From NCBI RefSeq assembly GCF_014193425.1, contig NZ_JACHZG010000001.1, forward strand, positions 434,001 to 498,000: a stretch of DNA of 64,000 nucleotides. The letters run 5' to 3'. Below are positions 41,830-50,833 of the stretch, one piece after another (position 1 is the stretch's first letter; each line of letters opens with the position of its first letter). This DNA comes from Microlunatus antarcticus. GTDB taxonomy: Bacteria > Actinomycetota > Actinomycetes > Propionibacteriales > Propionibacteriaceae. The position numbers were made by a program, and so were the translations under genes. The notes under the pieces are model-generated. The model was not told the DNA's origin. It worked only from the letters and a program-made list of their open reading frames with translations, and made no database searches.

Positions 41830-43152
41830 TCAGCCCCGGGGGAGGGAGCCGAGGATCCGCTCGGGGCGGCTCGTGTAGTCGCCGACCTGGTCGGGCGCGG
41901 GGAGCGGGGTGGGCCAGTCGGACGTCGCCCAGCCGCGTGGCGGGTCGGTCGCGTCGTAGGTCCAGGTCGCCCCGGTGCCCGGCTCGGTGGGCACGACCTC
42001 CGCGTCGTCGACCCAGGTGACGCGCACGCTGGTGAAGGCGTCGAGCCCGGGGAACTGGACGTCCACGTGGGTCGTCCCGGCCGGCAGGGGGCCGACCTGG
42101 GTGGTGAGGTGCGCGGAGCCGCCGCCGGAGCGCAGACCGCGCGACCAGAGCCCGAGACCCGAGCACAGGCACTCGTACGTCGGCAGCCCCGCGAACGTGG
42201 CCGTCGTCCAGCGGACCCCGGTCGGTGCCGTGCCGCTGTCCGGCACCCGCAGCCGAGGGCCGCTCGCGGGGACCTCGGTCACGACCCGGACGCCGTCGGG
42301 CAGGGCCCGGGCGACCGGCGGGACCGCCCGGGTCCGCAGGTCCTGGTCGTCGACCGAGTAGAACGTCCAGACGACCGACGTGAGGCCCTTCGACGCGACG
42401 ACCCGGTTGACGACGACGGTCTGCAGGTCGCCGCTGCCGTCGGGCACCGCGTACAGCTTGGCGCCGGTCACGGAGTTGCCCGCGGCCGCGGGACGGGTGA
42501 GGTCGGTCGGCGTCCGCGCGACCGGCACCTGGCCCACGGGGGTCACGGCGACGCCGGGCACGACGGCGAGGTTGGGCAGGGCGACGTCGATCCGGTCCGA
42601 GGCGGCCGGCAGCGTGGGGAACGCGAGCTGGAGCAGCCGCGTCTCGCCGAAGCGCAGCTGCGGCAGCACCGCGAAGAGCGGCGTGCAGAGGCAGCGGCTG
42701 AAGAGCTCCGGGGAGACGTTCGCCAGCGGCCGGTAGGCCCGCGACGCGGCCGGGTCGAGGAGGGCGAGGTTCTGCTGGCCCGCCAGGGTGCGGTCGAGCC
42801 CGAGGTCGGTCCCGGACGGCACGGGGTCGCCGGCCGCGCGTCCCGGTCCGACGAGTGGCGTGACGGACCAGTCGAGCACGGTCGCGCCCGTCGTCCGACG
42901 GACCGCGTGCACCGCGAAGCGGATCGTGACGTCGTTGCCCTCGGCGGTGGTCCACAGCGCCTCGCCGACCACGGGCAGCCGCGGGTCCGTCGGCGCCGGG
43001 ACGTCGACCGGGGGCGCCGACGTGCTCGCGTCGGGGGAGAGGGTCGGCCGCGGCGTCGTGAACAGCCCCGGCTCCTGCGCGCCCCAGCTGCACCCACCCG
43101 CGAGCAGGGCGGACGTCAGCAGGACGCCGGCCGTGCGCAGCCTCGACGCCAC
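41830..43152 (-). CDS. Hypothetical lipoprotein
   Basis: 440 residues; GTG 43152. Signal 'RTAGVLLTSALLAGGC' with lipobox (Cys 21), Pro/Ser spacer, then an all-beta region of about 380 residues. Four cysteines occur as 'RCLC' and 'ECLC' (two CxC pairs), unusual for a secreted protein and possibly disulfide- or metal-binding. No family recognised. Anchored outside the membrane. Confidence 0.82.
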   Translation of the reverse strand: MASRLRTAGVLLTSALLAGGCSWGAQEPGLFTTPRPTLSPDASTSAPPVDVPAPTDPRLPVVGEALWTTAEGNDVTIRFAVHAVRRTTGATVLDWSVTPLVGPGRAAGDPVPSGTDLGLDRTLAGQQNLALLDPAASRAYRPLANVSPELFSRCLCTPLFAVLPQLRFGETRLLQLAFPTLPAASDRIDVALPNLAVVPGVAVTPVGQVPVARTPTDLTRPAAAGNSVTGAKLYAVPDGSGDLQTVVVNRVVASKGLTSVVWTFYSVDDQDLRTRAVPPVARALPDGVRVVTEVPASGPRLRVPDSGTAPTGVRWTTATFAGLPTYECLCSGLGLWSRGLRSGGGSAHLTTQVGPLPAGTTHVDVQFPGLDAFTSVRVTWVDDAEVVPTEPGTGATWTYDATDPPRGWATSDWPTPLPAPDQVGDYTSRPERILGSLPRG

Positions 43153-43313
43153 GACCCGATCCTAGGCGGGTGGTGGCCCGCCCGACTTCGTCCGGCCTCC
43201 AGCCTTACACGATAAGGATTGCCGGTGCCGCAGGTGTCTGAGACCACCCCGATCGGGCTAGAAGGTGGGTCGGGGAGGCACACACGGGCTCCCCGAGAGC
43301 TGAAGGAGAGCAC

Positions 43314-44327
43314 ATGTCGCACTCGCCGTACGAGCCTGCAGAGGGCATCGGTCGCGGAGTCGACCCGGACCCGACGACCGTCTACGAGACCGGGACCCAG
43401 GTCTCGCCCGGCACCGCCTACGGGGAGACGTACGTCGCGCCGGTCGAGGACCTCTACGCACCGGTCCCGCAGACCACCACCACCCCGGGCACCGACCAGG
43501 GCAGCACCGGCGCCGGGGACGTGAAGGACACCGCGGCCGACCAGGGCCGTCGCGTCGCCGACACGGCGAAGGAGCAGGCCGGCCAGGTCAAGGACACGGC
43601 CAAGGAGCAGGCCGGCCAGGTCAAGGACACCGCCGTCGAGCAGGGTCAGCAGGTCGCCGCGGTGGCCAAGGACCAGGCTGCGCAGGTCAAGGACCAGGCC
43701 GCGAGCTCGCTGAAGGACATCGTCGGCGAGAGCCGCACACAGCTCGCGTCGCAGGCCGGGACCTCGCAGAACAAGCTCGCCGAGTACGTGCACTCGCTCG
43801 CCGACGAGCTCGGGACGATGGCCTCGGGCGGTTCCGACGGGAGCGGCCCGCTGGCCGACCTCGCGCACCGCGGGGCCCGGACCGGCGGCGAGCTCTCGAA
43901 GTGGCTGTCCGACCACGAGCCGGCCGACGTGCTGACCGAGGTCACGCGTTTCGCCCGCCGTCGTCCCTGGACCTTCCTCGGCGCCTCGCTCGTCGCCGGC
44001 GTGGTCGTCGGCCGCGTGACCCGCAGCCTGGCCGCCGAGGCCAAGGACGAGCACGACGCGCAGCAGGCGCCGAGCACCAGCACCACGACGCCCGCCGTCA
44101 CCGGCCCGGACCACGCCGCCCCGGACTACACGGCTCCCGCCGCGACCCCGGTCGGCTACCCGGCGGCCGGCTACGAGCCGACGCCGGTCACGGGCTACGA
44201 GCCGACGCCCGTCGCCGGCTACGAGACCCCGGCCTACGGCACCCCCGCCTACCCGACCGAGGGCTACGTCCCCGGCGACCTGCCGGAGAGCCCGGCGCCG
44301 CAGACCTGGACCGGTGGGTCCCGGTGA
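43314..44327 (+). CDS. LEA-like repeat protein with membrane helix, first gene of envelope operon
   Basis: 337 residues from ATG 43314 (GAAGGAG upstream). Acidic N-terminus. Residues 65-140 have 11-mer-type repeats with 'DTAKEQAGQVKDTAKEQAG', typical of LEA-like amphipathic helices. One short hydrophobic segment ('PWTFLGASLVAGVVVGRV') follows, then a Tyr/Pro/Thr/Gly-rich tail with repeated 'GYEPTPV'. Shares an operon with a holin-fold protein and a DUF3618 protein (GTGA and ATGA overlaps). Probably associates with the membrane under stress (inference). Confidence 0.85.
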   Translation: MSHSPYEPAEGIGRGVDPDPTTVYETGTQVSPGTAYGETYVAPVEDLYAPVPQTTTTPGTDQGSTGAGDVKDTAADQGRRVADTAKEQAGQVKDTAKEQAGQVKDTAVEQGQQVAAVAKDQAAQVKDQAASSLKDIVGESRTQLASQAGTSQNKLAEYVHSLADELGTMASGGSDGSGPLADLAHRGARTGGELSKWLSDHEPADVLTEVTRFARRRPWTFLGASLVAGVVVGRVTRSLAAEAKDEHDAQQAPSTSTTTPAVTGPDHAAPDYTAPAATPVGYPAAGYEPTPVTGYEPTPVAGYETPAYGTPAYPTEGYVPGDLPESPAPQTWTGGSR

Positions 44328-44773
44328 GCACTGGCTACACCGCGCCGGACCCGACGCCCGGCTACCCGGGCGTCCCGCAGGGCCAGGACCAGGAGATCTC
44401 GCTCGGCGAGCGCCTGGGCAACGTGACGCGTGACCTGAGCACCCTCATGCAGCAGGAGGTGGCTCTGGCCAAGGCCGAGGTCAAGCAGAGCGGCAGCCAG
44501 CTCGGGAAGGGCGTCGGCCTGCTGGCCGGTGCCGGGATCGGCGGCTTCTTCGTGCTGCTCTTCCTCTCCGTCTCGCTGTGGTGGGCCATCGGCAACGGCA
44601 CCGGCCGCGGCTGGGCCGCCCTGATCGTCGCCGTCGTCTGGGCGATCGTCGCCGCCGTCCTGCTGACGGTCGGCCGCAAGGAGCTCAAGCGCGTGCGCGG
44701 GCTCCCGACCACCGCGGACACCCTGGGCAAGATCCCGAACGCCGTCAAAGGAAAAGAAGAGGACAACCGATGA
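44324..44773 (+). CDS. Phage_holin_3_6-family (DUF1469) membrane protein
   Basis: 149 residues from GTG 44324, overlapping the previous stop. 'ISLGERLGNVTRDLSTLMQQEVALAKAEVKQSGSQLGKGVGLLAGAGIGGFFVLLFL' and the second transmembrane helix 'GWAALIVAVVWAIVAAVLL' are the signature of this family, misleadingly called 'holin'; in actinobacteria it is a housekeeping membrane protein found with DUF3618. No lysis genes nearby. Two transmembrane helices, cytoplasmic N-terminus. Confidence 0.9.
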   Translation: MSTGYTAPDPTPGYPGVPQGQDQEISLGERLGNVTRDLSTLMQQEVALAKAEVKQSGSQLGKGVGLLAGAGIGGFFVLLFLSVSLWWAIGNGTGRGWAALIVAVVWAIVAAVLLTVGRKELKRVRGLPTTADTLGKIPNAVKGKEEDNR

Positions 44774-45474
44774 CCACGAGCAGCGACCCCGAAGAGATCC
44801 GCCGCGAGATCGAGCGCACCCGCGCCGCCCTCAGCGGTGACGTCGACGCGCTGGCCGACCAGGCCAACCCGAAGAACATCGCCCGCCGCCAGGTCGAGAA
44901 CGTCAAGGGCTCGATCCGCGACAAGGGCAACGACCTGAAGGACAAGGTCATGGGCGTCGCGTCCGACGCGAGCGACAGCGCCCACGTCTCCGCCTCGAAC
45001 GTCCAGGCCGCGGCCTCGGACGCGCGGGGTGCGGTGGCGGACGTCCCCGGCTCGATCAAGAGCAAGAGCCAGGGCAACCCCCTGGGCGCGGGCCTGGTGG
45101 CCTTCGGCCTGGGTCTGCTCGTCTCGTCGCTGATCCCGGCGTCGTCCCGCGAGCGCCAGGCCGCGGTCGACCTCAAGGAGCGGGCCGAGCCGATCACGTC
45201 CAAGATCACGGACGCGGCCAAGGAGGTCGCCGGCAACCTCAAGGAGCCCGCGCAGCAGGCGGCCGCCGACCTCAAGGACACGGCCACCCAGGCCGCCCAG
45301 CAGGTCAAGGCCCAGGGCCAGGACTCCGCGCAGGAGGTCAAGGGCACGGCGCAGAGCGCGCAGCAGGAGGTCAAGGGCACCGCCCAGAGCGCCCAGCAGG
45401 ACGTGAAGGACGAGAGCGCCTCCGCGGCCGGCGAGGTGCGCGACCAGGCGCAGCAGGCCCGTCAGGGCTCGTAG
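44770..45474 (+). CDS. DUF3618 protein with LEA-like C-terminal repeats
   Basis: 234 residues from ATG 44770. N-terminal DUF3618 ('DPEEIRREIERTRAALSGDVDALADQ'), then a hydrophobic segment ('GNPLGAGLVAFGLGLLVSSLIP', about 98-118), then amphipathic repeats 'AQEVKGTAQSAQQ' twice. The repeat type is shared with the first gene of the operon. Likely membrane-attached, coiled-coil stress protein. Followed by a hairpin terminator. Confidence 0.9.
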   Translation: MTTSSDPEEIRREIERTRAALSGDVDALADQANPKNIARRQVENVKGSIRDKGNDLKDKVMGVASDASDSAHVSASNVQAAASDARGAVADVPGSIKSKSQGNPLGAGLVAFGLGLLVSSLIPASSRERQAAVDLKERAEPITSKITDAAKEVAGNLKEPAQQAAADLKDTATQAAQQVKAQGQDSAQEVKGTAQSAQQEVKGTAQSAQQDVKDESASAAGEVRDQAQQARQGS

Positions 45475-45489
45475 GTCCGACCCACCCGG

Positions 45490-45532
45490 CGGGGCGGGCA
45501 CCTAGGTCCTCGGACCTCGGGTGCCCGCCCCG
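45490..45532 (+). terminator. Terminator of the envelope operon
   Basis: 13-bp arms (45490-45502 and 45520-45532) with an inner AGGTC/GACCT pair. Confidence 0.8.
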
Positions 45533-45612
45533 TCGTACGAGCGGGGCCCGGGTCGGCCGGGCACGCACTATCGTCGCCAGGGCAGGGGAGCTCGACGTCT
45601 GGAGGACGGCAG

Positions 45613-46329
45613 GTGGCGGAGGTCGCGCCGAAGGTGCACAACGGACGCACCACCAAGGGTCTCGACCGGGACGTCGTGGTGCGTGCCGCTCTGCGCGCGA
45701 TCGACGAGCGGGGCCCGCACAACCTGACGATGCGCGGACTGGGCCAGGACCTCGGCGTCGAGGCGATGTCGCTCTACCGCTACGTCACCGGGCGCGAGGA
45801 CCTGCTCGAGGCCGTCGTGGCGCTGCTCCTGGACGACTTCCGCGACGCGCTCGACGAGACCGTGACCGGCTCCTGGCAGGGCTACCTGCAGGCACTCGCC
45901 CACGCGATCCGGCGGATCGCCGTCGAGCACCCCGCCGCCTTCCCGCTCGTGGCCACCCGCCACCCCGCGGCGCCGTGGCTCCGACCGCCGCTGCGCAGCC
46001 TCGAGCTCGTGGAGCAGTTCCTGTCGACGCTCCTCGCGCACGGCTTCGACGACGAGCAGGCCGTGGGCACGTACCGGGCCTTCACCAGCTTTCTGCTCGG
46101 GCAGCTGCTGCTCGAGTCCGCGGCCCGCGGCGCGCAGACCGGTCCGGTGGAGGACCCGCTGGACGAGGGCGGGGCCAGCGTGCCGACGACCGACGCGGAC
46201 GCCGACACGTCGGGCAACCCGACGGTGGTCCGGCTCCGCTCCCTGCTGAGCGAGGACCGCAGCGACGAGGAGTTCGAGGTCGGGCTCGAGACCCTGCTCG
46301 ACCGCCTCGAGATGGCGCTGGCCCAGTAG
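45613..46329 (+). CDS. TetR-family regulator
   Basis: 238 residues from GTG 45613 (GGAGGA upstream). Helix-turn-helix 'HNLTMRGLGQDLGVEAMSLYRYVTGREDLLEAV' (residues 37-69), followed by a TetR_C_1-like all-helical ligand domain ('FLSTLLAHGFDDEQAVGTYRAFTSFLLGQLL'). A polar insertion with Asp/Thr repeats lies near residue 200. No divergent target; downstream dipeptidase starts 70 nt after the stop and could be co-transcribed. Confidence 0.9.
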   Translation: MAEVAPKVHNGRTTKGLDRDVVVRAALRAIDERGPHNLTMRGLGQDLGVEAMSLYRYVTGREDLLEAVVALLLDDFRDALDETVTGSWQGYLQALAHAIRRIAVEHPAAFPLVATRHPAAPWLRPPLRSLELVEQFLSTLLAHGFDDEQAVGTYRAFTSFLLGQLLLESAARGAQTGPVEDPLDEGGASVPTTDADADTSGNPTVVRLRSLLSEDRSDEEFEVGLETLLDRLEMALAQ

Positions 46330-46398
46330 TCCCGGGCGAGGCCCGTTAGGGTCAGCAGCGCCCGGCCCTGTCGCCGGGCCGACCACGAGGAGGAGCCC

Positions 46399-47604
46399 GT
46401 GACGACCGACGCCGGGCCGCTCGTGGTGGACGGCCACAACGACCTGCCCTGGGCGCTGCGACCGAGCGGCTACGACCTCGACCTCGTCGACGTGAGCCGG
46501 CCCCAGCCGCAGCTTCAGACCGACCTGCCGCGGCTGCGGGCCGGGGGCGTCGGCGGGCAGTTCTGGTCGGTCTACGTGCCCTGCAGCTTTCGCGGCGCCG
46601 CCGCCGTCACGGCCACGCTCGAGCAGGTCGACGCCGTGCACCGCCTGGTCGAGCGCCACCCCGACGACCTCGTGCTCGTCACCGACGCCGCGGGCCTGGA
46701 CGCGGCGCTGGCGTCGGGCCGGATCGCCAGCCTGCTCGGGGCCGAGGGCGGTCACAGCATCGACGACTCGCTCGGGGTGCTGCGCAGCCTCCACCGGCTC
46801 GGGGTCCGCTACCTGACCCTCACCCACAACGCCAACACCGACTGGGCCGACTCGGCGACCGACGTGCCCCGCCACGGCGGGCTGACGCGCTTCGGCCGCG
46901 AGGTCGTCGCCGAGCTGAACCGGCTCGGGATGCTCGTCGACCTCTCCCACGTCGCGGCGACGACGATGCACGACGCGCTCGACGTCACCGAGGCCCCGGT
47001 GGTCTTCAGCCACTCGAGCGCCCGGGTCGTCGCCGACCACCCCCGGAACGTTCCCGACGACGTCCTGCGACGCCTCACCGGCAACGGCGGCGTGTGCATG
47101 GTGACCTTCGTGCCCCGCTTCGTCAGCCCGGCCGCGGCCGCGTGGTCGGCCGAGGTCCACGACGCGGCGCTGGGCGCCGGTGTCGACCCGCGCGACCTGG
47201 AGGCCCTGGAGGCGTTCGGGGACGCGTACGAGCGGCCCTGCCCGCCGGCGACGCTGGCCGACGTGGTCGCCCACGTCGAGCACGTGCGCGAGGTCGCCGG
47301 GTCCGCGCACGTCGGGCTCGGCGGCGACTTCGACGGCACGGCCTCGACCCCGGTGGGCCTCGAGGACGTGTCGCGCTACCCCGCCCTGCTGGACGCGCTG
47401 CGCGGCCGCGGCTGGTCGGGCGCCGACCTCGTCGCGCTGACCCACGGCAACGTCCGCCGCGTGCTGGCGGACGCCGAGGCGGTCTCCGCGCGGCTGCGCG
47501 GCCTCCGCGGCCCGTCGCTCGCCACGATCGAGGCCCTGGACGGCGCCCGGGTGCCCGAGGCCGGGTCCAGGCCCGCGGACGACCAGCACGAGGAGCCGGT
47601 GTGA
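46399..47604 (+). CDS. Membrane dipeptidase (peptidase M19)
   Basis: 401 residues from GTG 46399 (GAGGAGGAG upstream). Zinc ligands: '[13 protein letters not shown]' (H-x-D), '[12 protein letters not shown]' (Glu), 'LVDLSHVA' (His) and 'VVFSHSSAR' (His), then 'GGDFDG'. Family role: cleaves dipeptides, including D-residue ones. No signal peptide or GPI-like tail, so cytoplasmic, as usual in Actinobacteria. The stop overlaps cutC (GTGA). Confidence 0.94.
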   Translation: MTTDAGPLVVDGHNDLPWALRPSGYDLDLVDVSRPQPQLQTDLPRLRAGGVGGQFWSVYVPCSFRGAAAVTATLEQVDAVHRLVERHPDDLVLVTDAAGLDAALASGRIASLLGAEGGHSIDDSLGVLRSLHRLGVRYLTLTHNANTDWADSATDVPRHGGLTRFGREVVAELNRLGMLVDLSHVAATTMHDALDVTEAPVVFSHSSARVVADHPRNVPDDVLRRLTGNGGVCMVTFVPRFVSPAAAAWSAEVHDAALGAGVDPRDLEALEAFGDAYERPCPPATLADVVAHVEHVREVAGSAHVGLGGDFDGTASTPVGLEDVSRYPALLDALRGRGWSGADLVALTHGNVRRVLADAEAVSARLRGLRGPSLATIEALDGARVPEAGSRPADDQHEEPV

Positions 47605-48341
47605 GCGCCCTGCTCGAGGTCGTCGTCACCCACGCCCCGGACGCGGTCAAGGCGGAGGCCGGTGGGGCAGACCGGGTCAGCCTGATCGGCGACGCGCTGC
47701 CGGGCACGGAGCGCGAGGCGGGAGCGCTGTCGCCGGCACCGGCGCTGGTCGAGCAGGTGCGGGCGGCGACCAGCCTCCCCGTACGCCCGCTGCTGCGCCT
47801 GCGCGAGGGCTACGGCACCGACGGCGGCGAGGTCGCCCACCTGCACGGGCTGCTGTCGTCCTACCGCTCCGCCGGCGCGGACGGCGTCGTGCTCGGCTTC
47901 CTCAACGCCCTGACCGAGATCGACCTCGAGGTCGTCGCCGAGCTGGTCGGCGGGGCCGACGGGGCGGGCCTGCGCTGGACGTTCTCACGGGCCGTCGACT
48001 CCTGCATCTCCACCGACCGCGCCTGGCGCGACCTGCCCCACCTGCCCGGGCTCGACACGGTCGCGACGGCCGGCTCGGCGCGCGGCGTCGCCGAGGGGCT
48101 GGACGAGCTGGTGGCCCGCGCGGAGGGCGACCCGGCGGCGCGCCGGGTGATCATGGCCGCCGGCGGGCTGAGCCCCGAGCACGTGCCGTGGCTGGCGCGG
48201 GCCGGCGTGGGCATGTTCCAGGTGTCGACCCAGGTGCGCCCGCTGGGGTCGTGGAAGGCCTACGTCGACGCCGACCTCGTGGGCACCTGGCGGGCGCTGC
48301 TCGACAGCCACACCGGTGGTGCCCGGGACGTGCCGCGTTGA
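47601..48341 (+). CDS. cutC: CutC family protein
   Basis: 246 residues from GTG 47601. TIM-barrel with '[26 protein letters not shown]', '[11 protein letters not shown]', 'WTFSRAVDS', '[31 protein letters not shown]'. Historically called copper homeostasis; true activity unresolved. Chain of 4-nt overlaps with the M19 gene before and the DUF4031 gene after. Confidence 0.9.
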   Translation: MSALLEVVVTHAPDAVKAEAGGADRVSLIGDALPGTEREAGALSPAPALVEQVRAATSLPVRPLLRLREGYGTDGGEVAHLHGLLSSYRSAGADGVVLGFLNALTEIDLEVVAELVGGADGAGLRWTFSRAVDSCISTDRAWRDLPHLPGLDTVATAGSARGVAEGLDELVARAEGDPAARRVIMAAGGLSPEHVPWLARAGVGMFQVSTQVRPLGSWKAYVDADLVGTWRALLDSHTGGARDVPR

Positions 48342-48607
48342 TCCTGGTCGACCGGCCGACCTGGCCCGCCCACGGCCGTCTCTGGTCGCACCTGGCCAGC
48401 GACACCTCGTACGACGAGCTGCACGCCTTCGCCGCCCGGCTCGGGCTCCCGCCCCGCGCGTTCGACGGCGACCACTACGACCTCGTGGAGGACCGCTACG
48501 ACGACGCGCTCGCCGCGGGAGCCCGGCCGGTCACCTCCCGCGCCATCGTCGTGGCCCTGCGCGCTGCCGGTCTGCGGCGCCGGAAACGCTCCCGCCTGGC
48601 CCGGTGA
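48338..48607 (+). CDS. DUF4031 protein
   Basis: 89 residues from TTG 48338, which overlaps the cutC stop as TTGA. '[36 protein letters not shown]' is the DUF4031 hallmark, followed by 'FDGDHYDLVEDRYDDALAAGARPVTSR'. Small actinobacterial protein; the conserved Asp/His residues suggest an enzyme, unproven. Confidence 0.9.
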   Translation: MILVDRPTWPAHGRLWSHLASDTSYDELHAFAARLGLPPRAFDGDHYDLVEDRYDDALAAGARPVTSRAIVVALRAAGLRRRKRSRLAR

Positions 48608-48697
48608 GGGCCACCCGCTACGCCGGTGGCGGATCCGTCACCTTCTCGTCACCGGCGCGGAGCAAGATGGTGCCGACGAAAGGACCGTGCCGACTCC

Positions 48698-48958
48698 ATG
48701 CCGTGCGCCCACCTCGAGGCACAACCGCTGACACCTCTCCCCGCCGGGTTCGAGCCCTACTGCGCCGACTGCGCGCTCACCGGTGACCAGTGGGTGACGC
48801 TGCGGCGCTGCCTCACCTGCGACCACGTCGCCTGCTGCGACGACTCCCTCAACGCCCACGCCACCCGCCACTTCGAGCAGACCGGCCACCCCGTCATGAC
48901 GTCCGTCGAACCGGGCGAGACCTGGCGCTGGTGCTTCATCGACCAGGAGACCGCGTGA
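48698..48958 (+). CDS. UBP-type zinc-finger protein, first gene of redox-signalling operon
   Basis: 86 residues from ATG 48698. Zinc ligands 'CAHL', 'YCADC', 'RRCLTCDHVACCDD', 'HATRHFEQTGHPV': the ZnF-UBP fold, which in eukaryotes binds ubiquitin C-termini. In bacteria it is found with thioredoxin-reductase-like proteins and kinases. The stop overlaps the next start (GTGA). Possibly a redox or zinc sensor for its partners (inference). Confidence 0.88.
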   Translation: MPCAHLEAQPLTPLPAGFEPYCADCALTGDQWVTLRRCLTCDHVACCDDSLNAHATRHFEQTGHPVMTSVEPGETWRWCFIDQETA

Positions 48959-50736
48959 CCGACCCCGCCCCGCTGACGCCCACCGACCTGACCGGCGGCC
49001 CGACCCGAGGGGTGGGGGAGCCGGGCGACCAGGTCCGCCCGGGACGTCGCCCGCGCCGCGACGGCGAGGGTCCCCGCGACGTCAAGCCCGTCATCCTCAC
49101 CGTCGACGACGACCCGAGCGTCTCGCGCGCCGTCGCGCGCGACCTGCGGCGGCGCTACGCCGAGGACTACCGCGTGGTCCGCGCCGAGACGGGCTCCGAC
49201 GCCCTCGACGTGATCCGGGAGGTCGTGCTCCGCGGCGAGCAGGTGGCCGTGCTGCTGGCCGACTACCGCATGCCCCAGATGAACGGGGTCGAGTTCCTCG
49301 AGTCGGCCATGGACCTCGTGCCGCAGGCGCGGCGGGCGCTGCTGACCGCGTACGCCGACACGAGCGCGGCGATCGCGGCGATCAACGTCGTCGACGTCGA
49401 CCACTACCTGCTCAAGCCGTGGGAGCCGCCGGAGGAGAAGCTCTACCCGGTCATCGACGACATGCTCACCAGCTGGAAGCGCGACGGCAAGCCGCCGGAG
49501 CACAAGACCAAGATCCTCGGGCACCCCTGGTCGCCGGAGTCGTACGAGGTCCGCGACTTCCTGGCCCGCAACCTGGTGCCGTACCGCTGGTACAACGTCG
49601 AGGACCCGGACGGCAAGCGGCTGCTGGCCGCGGCGGGCAAGGGACCGGCCGACGTGCCGGTCGTGGTCACCACGAGCGGCGACGCCATGTCGCGCCCGAG
49701 CCTGACCGACCTCGCGAACGCGGTCGGCCTGGACACCACCCCGCGCGGCGACTTCTACGACGTCGTCATCGTCGGCAGCGGGCCGGCCGGGCTCGGGGCC
49801 GCGGTGTACGCGGCGTCGGAGGGGCTCAAGACCGTCGTCCTGGAACGTTCCGCCGCCGGCGGGCAGGCCGGGCAGAGCTCGCGGATCGAGAACTACCTGG
49901 GCTTCCCCGACGGGGTCGCCGGGGCGCAGCTGACCGACCGGGCGCGCCGCCAGGCCGTACGGCTGGGGGCGGAGCTGCTCACGGCACGTTCCGTGGTGGG
50001 GCTCAAGGCGAAGGGCCCGGCGCGCGAGATCACCTTCGACGACGGCGAGACCCTGCTGGCCCACGCCGTGGTGCTCGCGACCGGGGTGTCCTACCGCCAG
50101 CTCGACGCCGAGGGGGCCGACGCGCTGCTCGGGCGCGGCATCTACTACGGCTCCGCGTCGACCGAGGCGGCCGCCTGCGCCGACCAGCACGTCGTCATCG
50201 TCGGCGGGGCCAACTCCGCGGGCCAGGCGGCCGTGTTCTTCTCCACGCACGCCGCCCAGGTGACGCTCGTCGTCCGCGGCGACTCGCTGACGAAGTCGAT
50301 GTCCAGCTATCTCATCGAGCAGGTCGAGGCCCGCGACAACATCGAGGTCCGCACCTGCACGCAGATCGAGAAGGTCGAGGGCGAGGAGCACCTGAGCGCG
50401 GTGACCCTGTTCGACAAGACCACCGGGCAGCGCGAGGTGGTCGACGCCGAGCACCTCTTCGTCTTCATCGGCGCCGCTCCGCTCACCGACTGGCTGGACG
50501 GCGAGGTCGTCCGGGACGCGCGCGGCTTCGTGGTGACCGGGCCGGAGCTGCTGGTCGAGGGCCGCCGGCCCGACGGCTGGGACCTGCCGCGCGACCCGTA
50601 CCTGCTCGAGTCGAGCCTGCCGGGGGTGTTCGTCGCCGGCGACGCCCGCGCCGACTCGGTCAAGCGCGTCGCCTCGGCGGTCGGCGAGGGCGCCCTGGCC
50701 GTGACGCTCGTGCACCGCTACCTGGCCGAGCAGTGA
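48955..50736 (+). CDS. Response regulator fused to thioredoxin-reductase-like FAD protein
   Basis: 593 residues from GTG 48955. Residues about 43-165: receiver domain ('ILTVDDDPSVSR', phospho-Asp in 'VLLADYRMPQMNGVEF', 'LLKPWEPPEE'). Residues about 185-260: thioredoxin-like spacer ('LVPYRWYNVE', 'VPVVVTTSGD'). Residues about 268-593: FAD/NAD(P)H reductase ('DVVIVGSGPAGLGAAVYAASEGLKTVVLE', 'GGQAGQSSRIENYLGFPDG', 'VVIVGGANSAGQAAVFFS', 'GVFVAGDAR'). The redox CxxC expected near 'STEAAACADQ' is absent (one Cys only), so it cannot be a classical thioredoxin reductase. Lies between the UBP finger and a cNMP-kinase. Confidence 0.93.
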   Translation: MTDPAPLTPTDLTGGPTRGVGEPGDQVRPGRRPRRDGEGPRDVKPVILTVDDDPSVSRAVARDLRRRYAEDYRVVRAETGSDALDVIREVVLRGEQVAVLLADYRMPQMNGVEFLESAMDLVPQARRALLTAYADTSAAIAAINVVDVDHYLLKPWEPPEEKLYPVIDDMLTSWKRDGKPPEHKTKILGHPWSPESYEVRDFLARNLVPYRWYNVEDPDGKRLLAAAGKGPADVPVVVTTSGDAMSRPSLTDLANAVGLDTTPRGDFYDVVIVGSGPAGLGAAVYAASEGLKTVVLERSAAGGQAGQSSRIENYLGFPDGVAGAQLTDRARRQAVRLGAELLTARSVVGLKAKGPAREITFDDGETLLAHAVVLATGVSYRQLDAEGADALLGRGIYYGSASTEAAACADQHVVIVGGANSAGQAAVFFSTHAAQVTLVVRGDSLTKSMSSYLIEQVEARDNIEVRTCTQIEKVEGEEHLSAVTLFDKTTGQREVVDAEHLFVFIGAAPLTDWLDGEVVRDARGFVVTGPELLVEGRRPDGWDLPRDPYLLESSLPGVFVAGDARADSVKRVASAVGEGALAVTLVHRYLAEQ

Positions 50737-50833
50737 CACCGGCCGGGCGCCTCGGCGCGCGGCAGGACCCGACCGGGGGCACCATGGGAAGCAGGAGCGT
50801 CCCGCGCACGTTGTGCAGGGCGAAGGAGACACG

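Noticed and set aside
44324..44773. Prophage lysis module (holin annotation)
   Set aside because: The family is a housekeeping membrane protein in actinobacteria; no endolysin or structural genes nearby.
48955..50736. Classical thioredoxin reductase (trxB)
   Set aside because: The redox CxxC is missing and a receiver domain is fused; gene symbol trxB would mislead.
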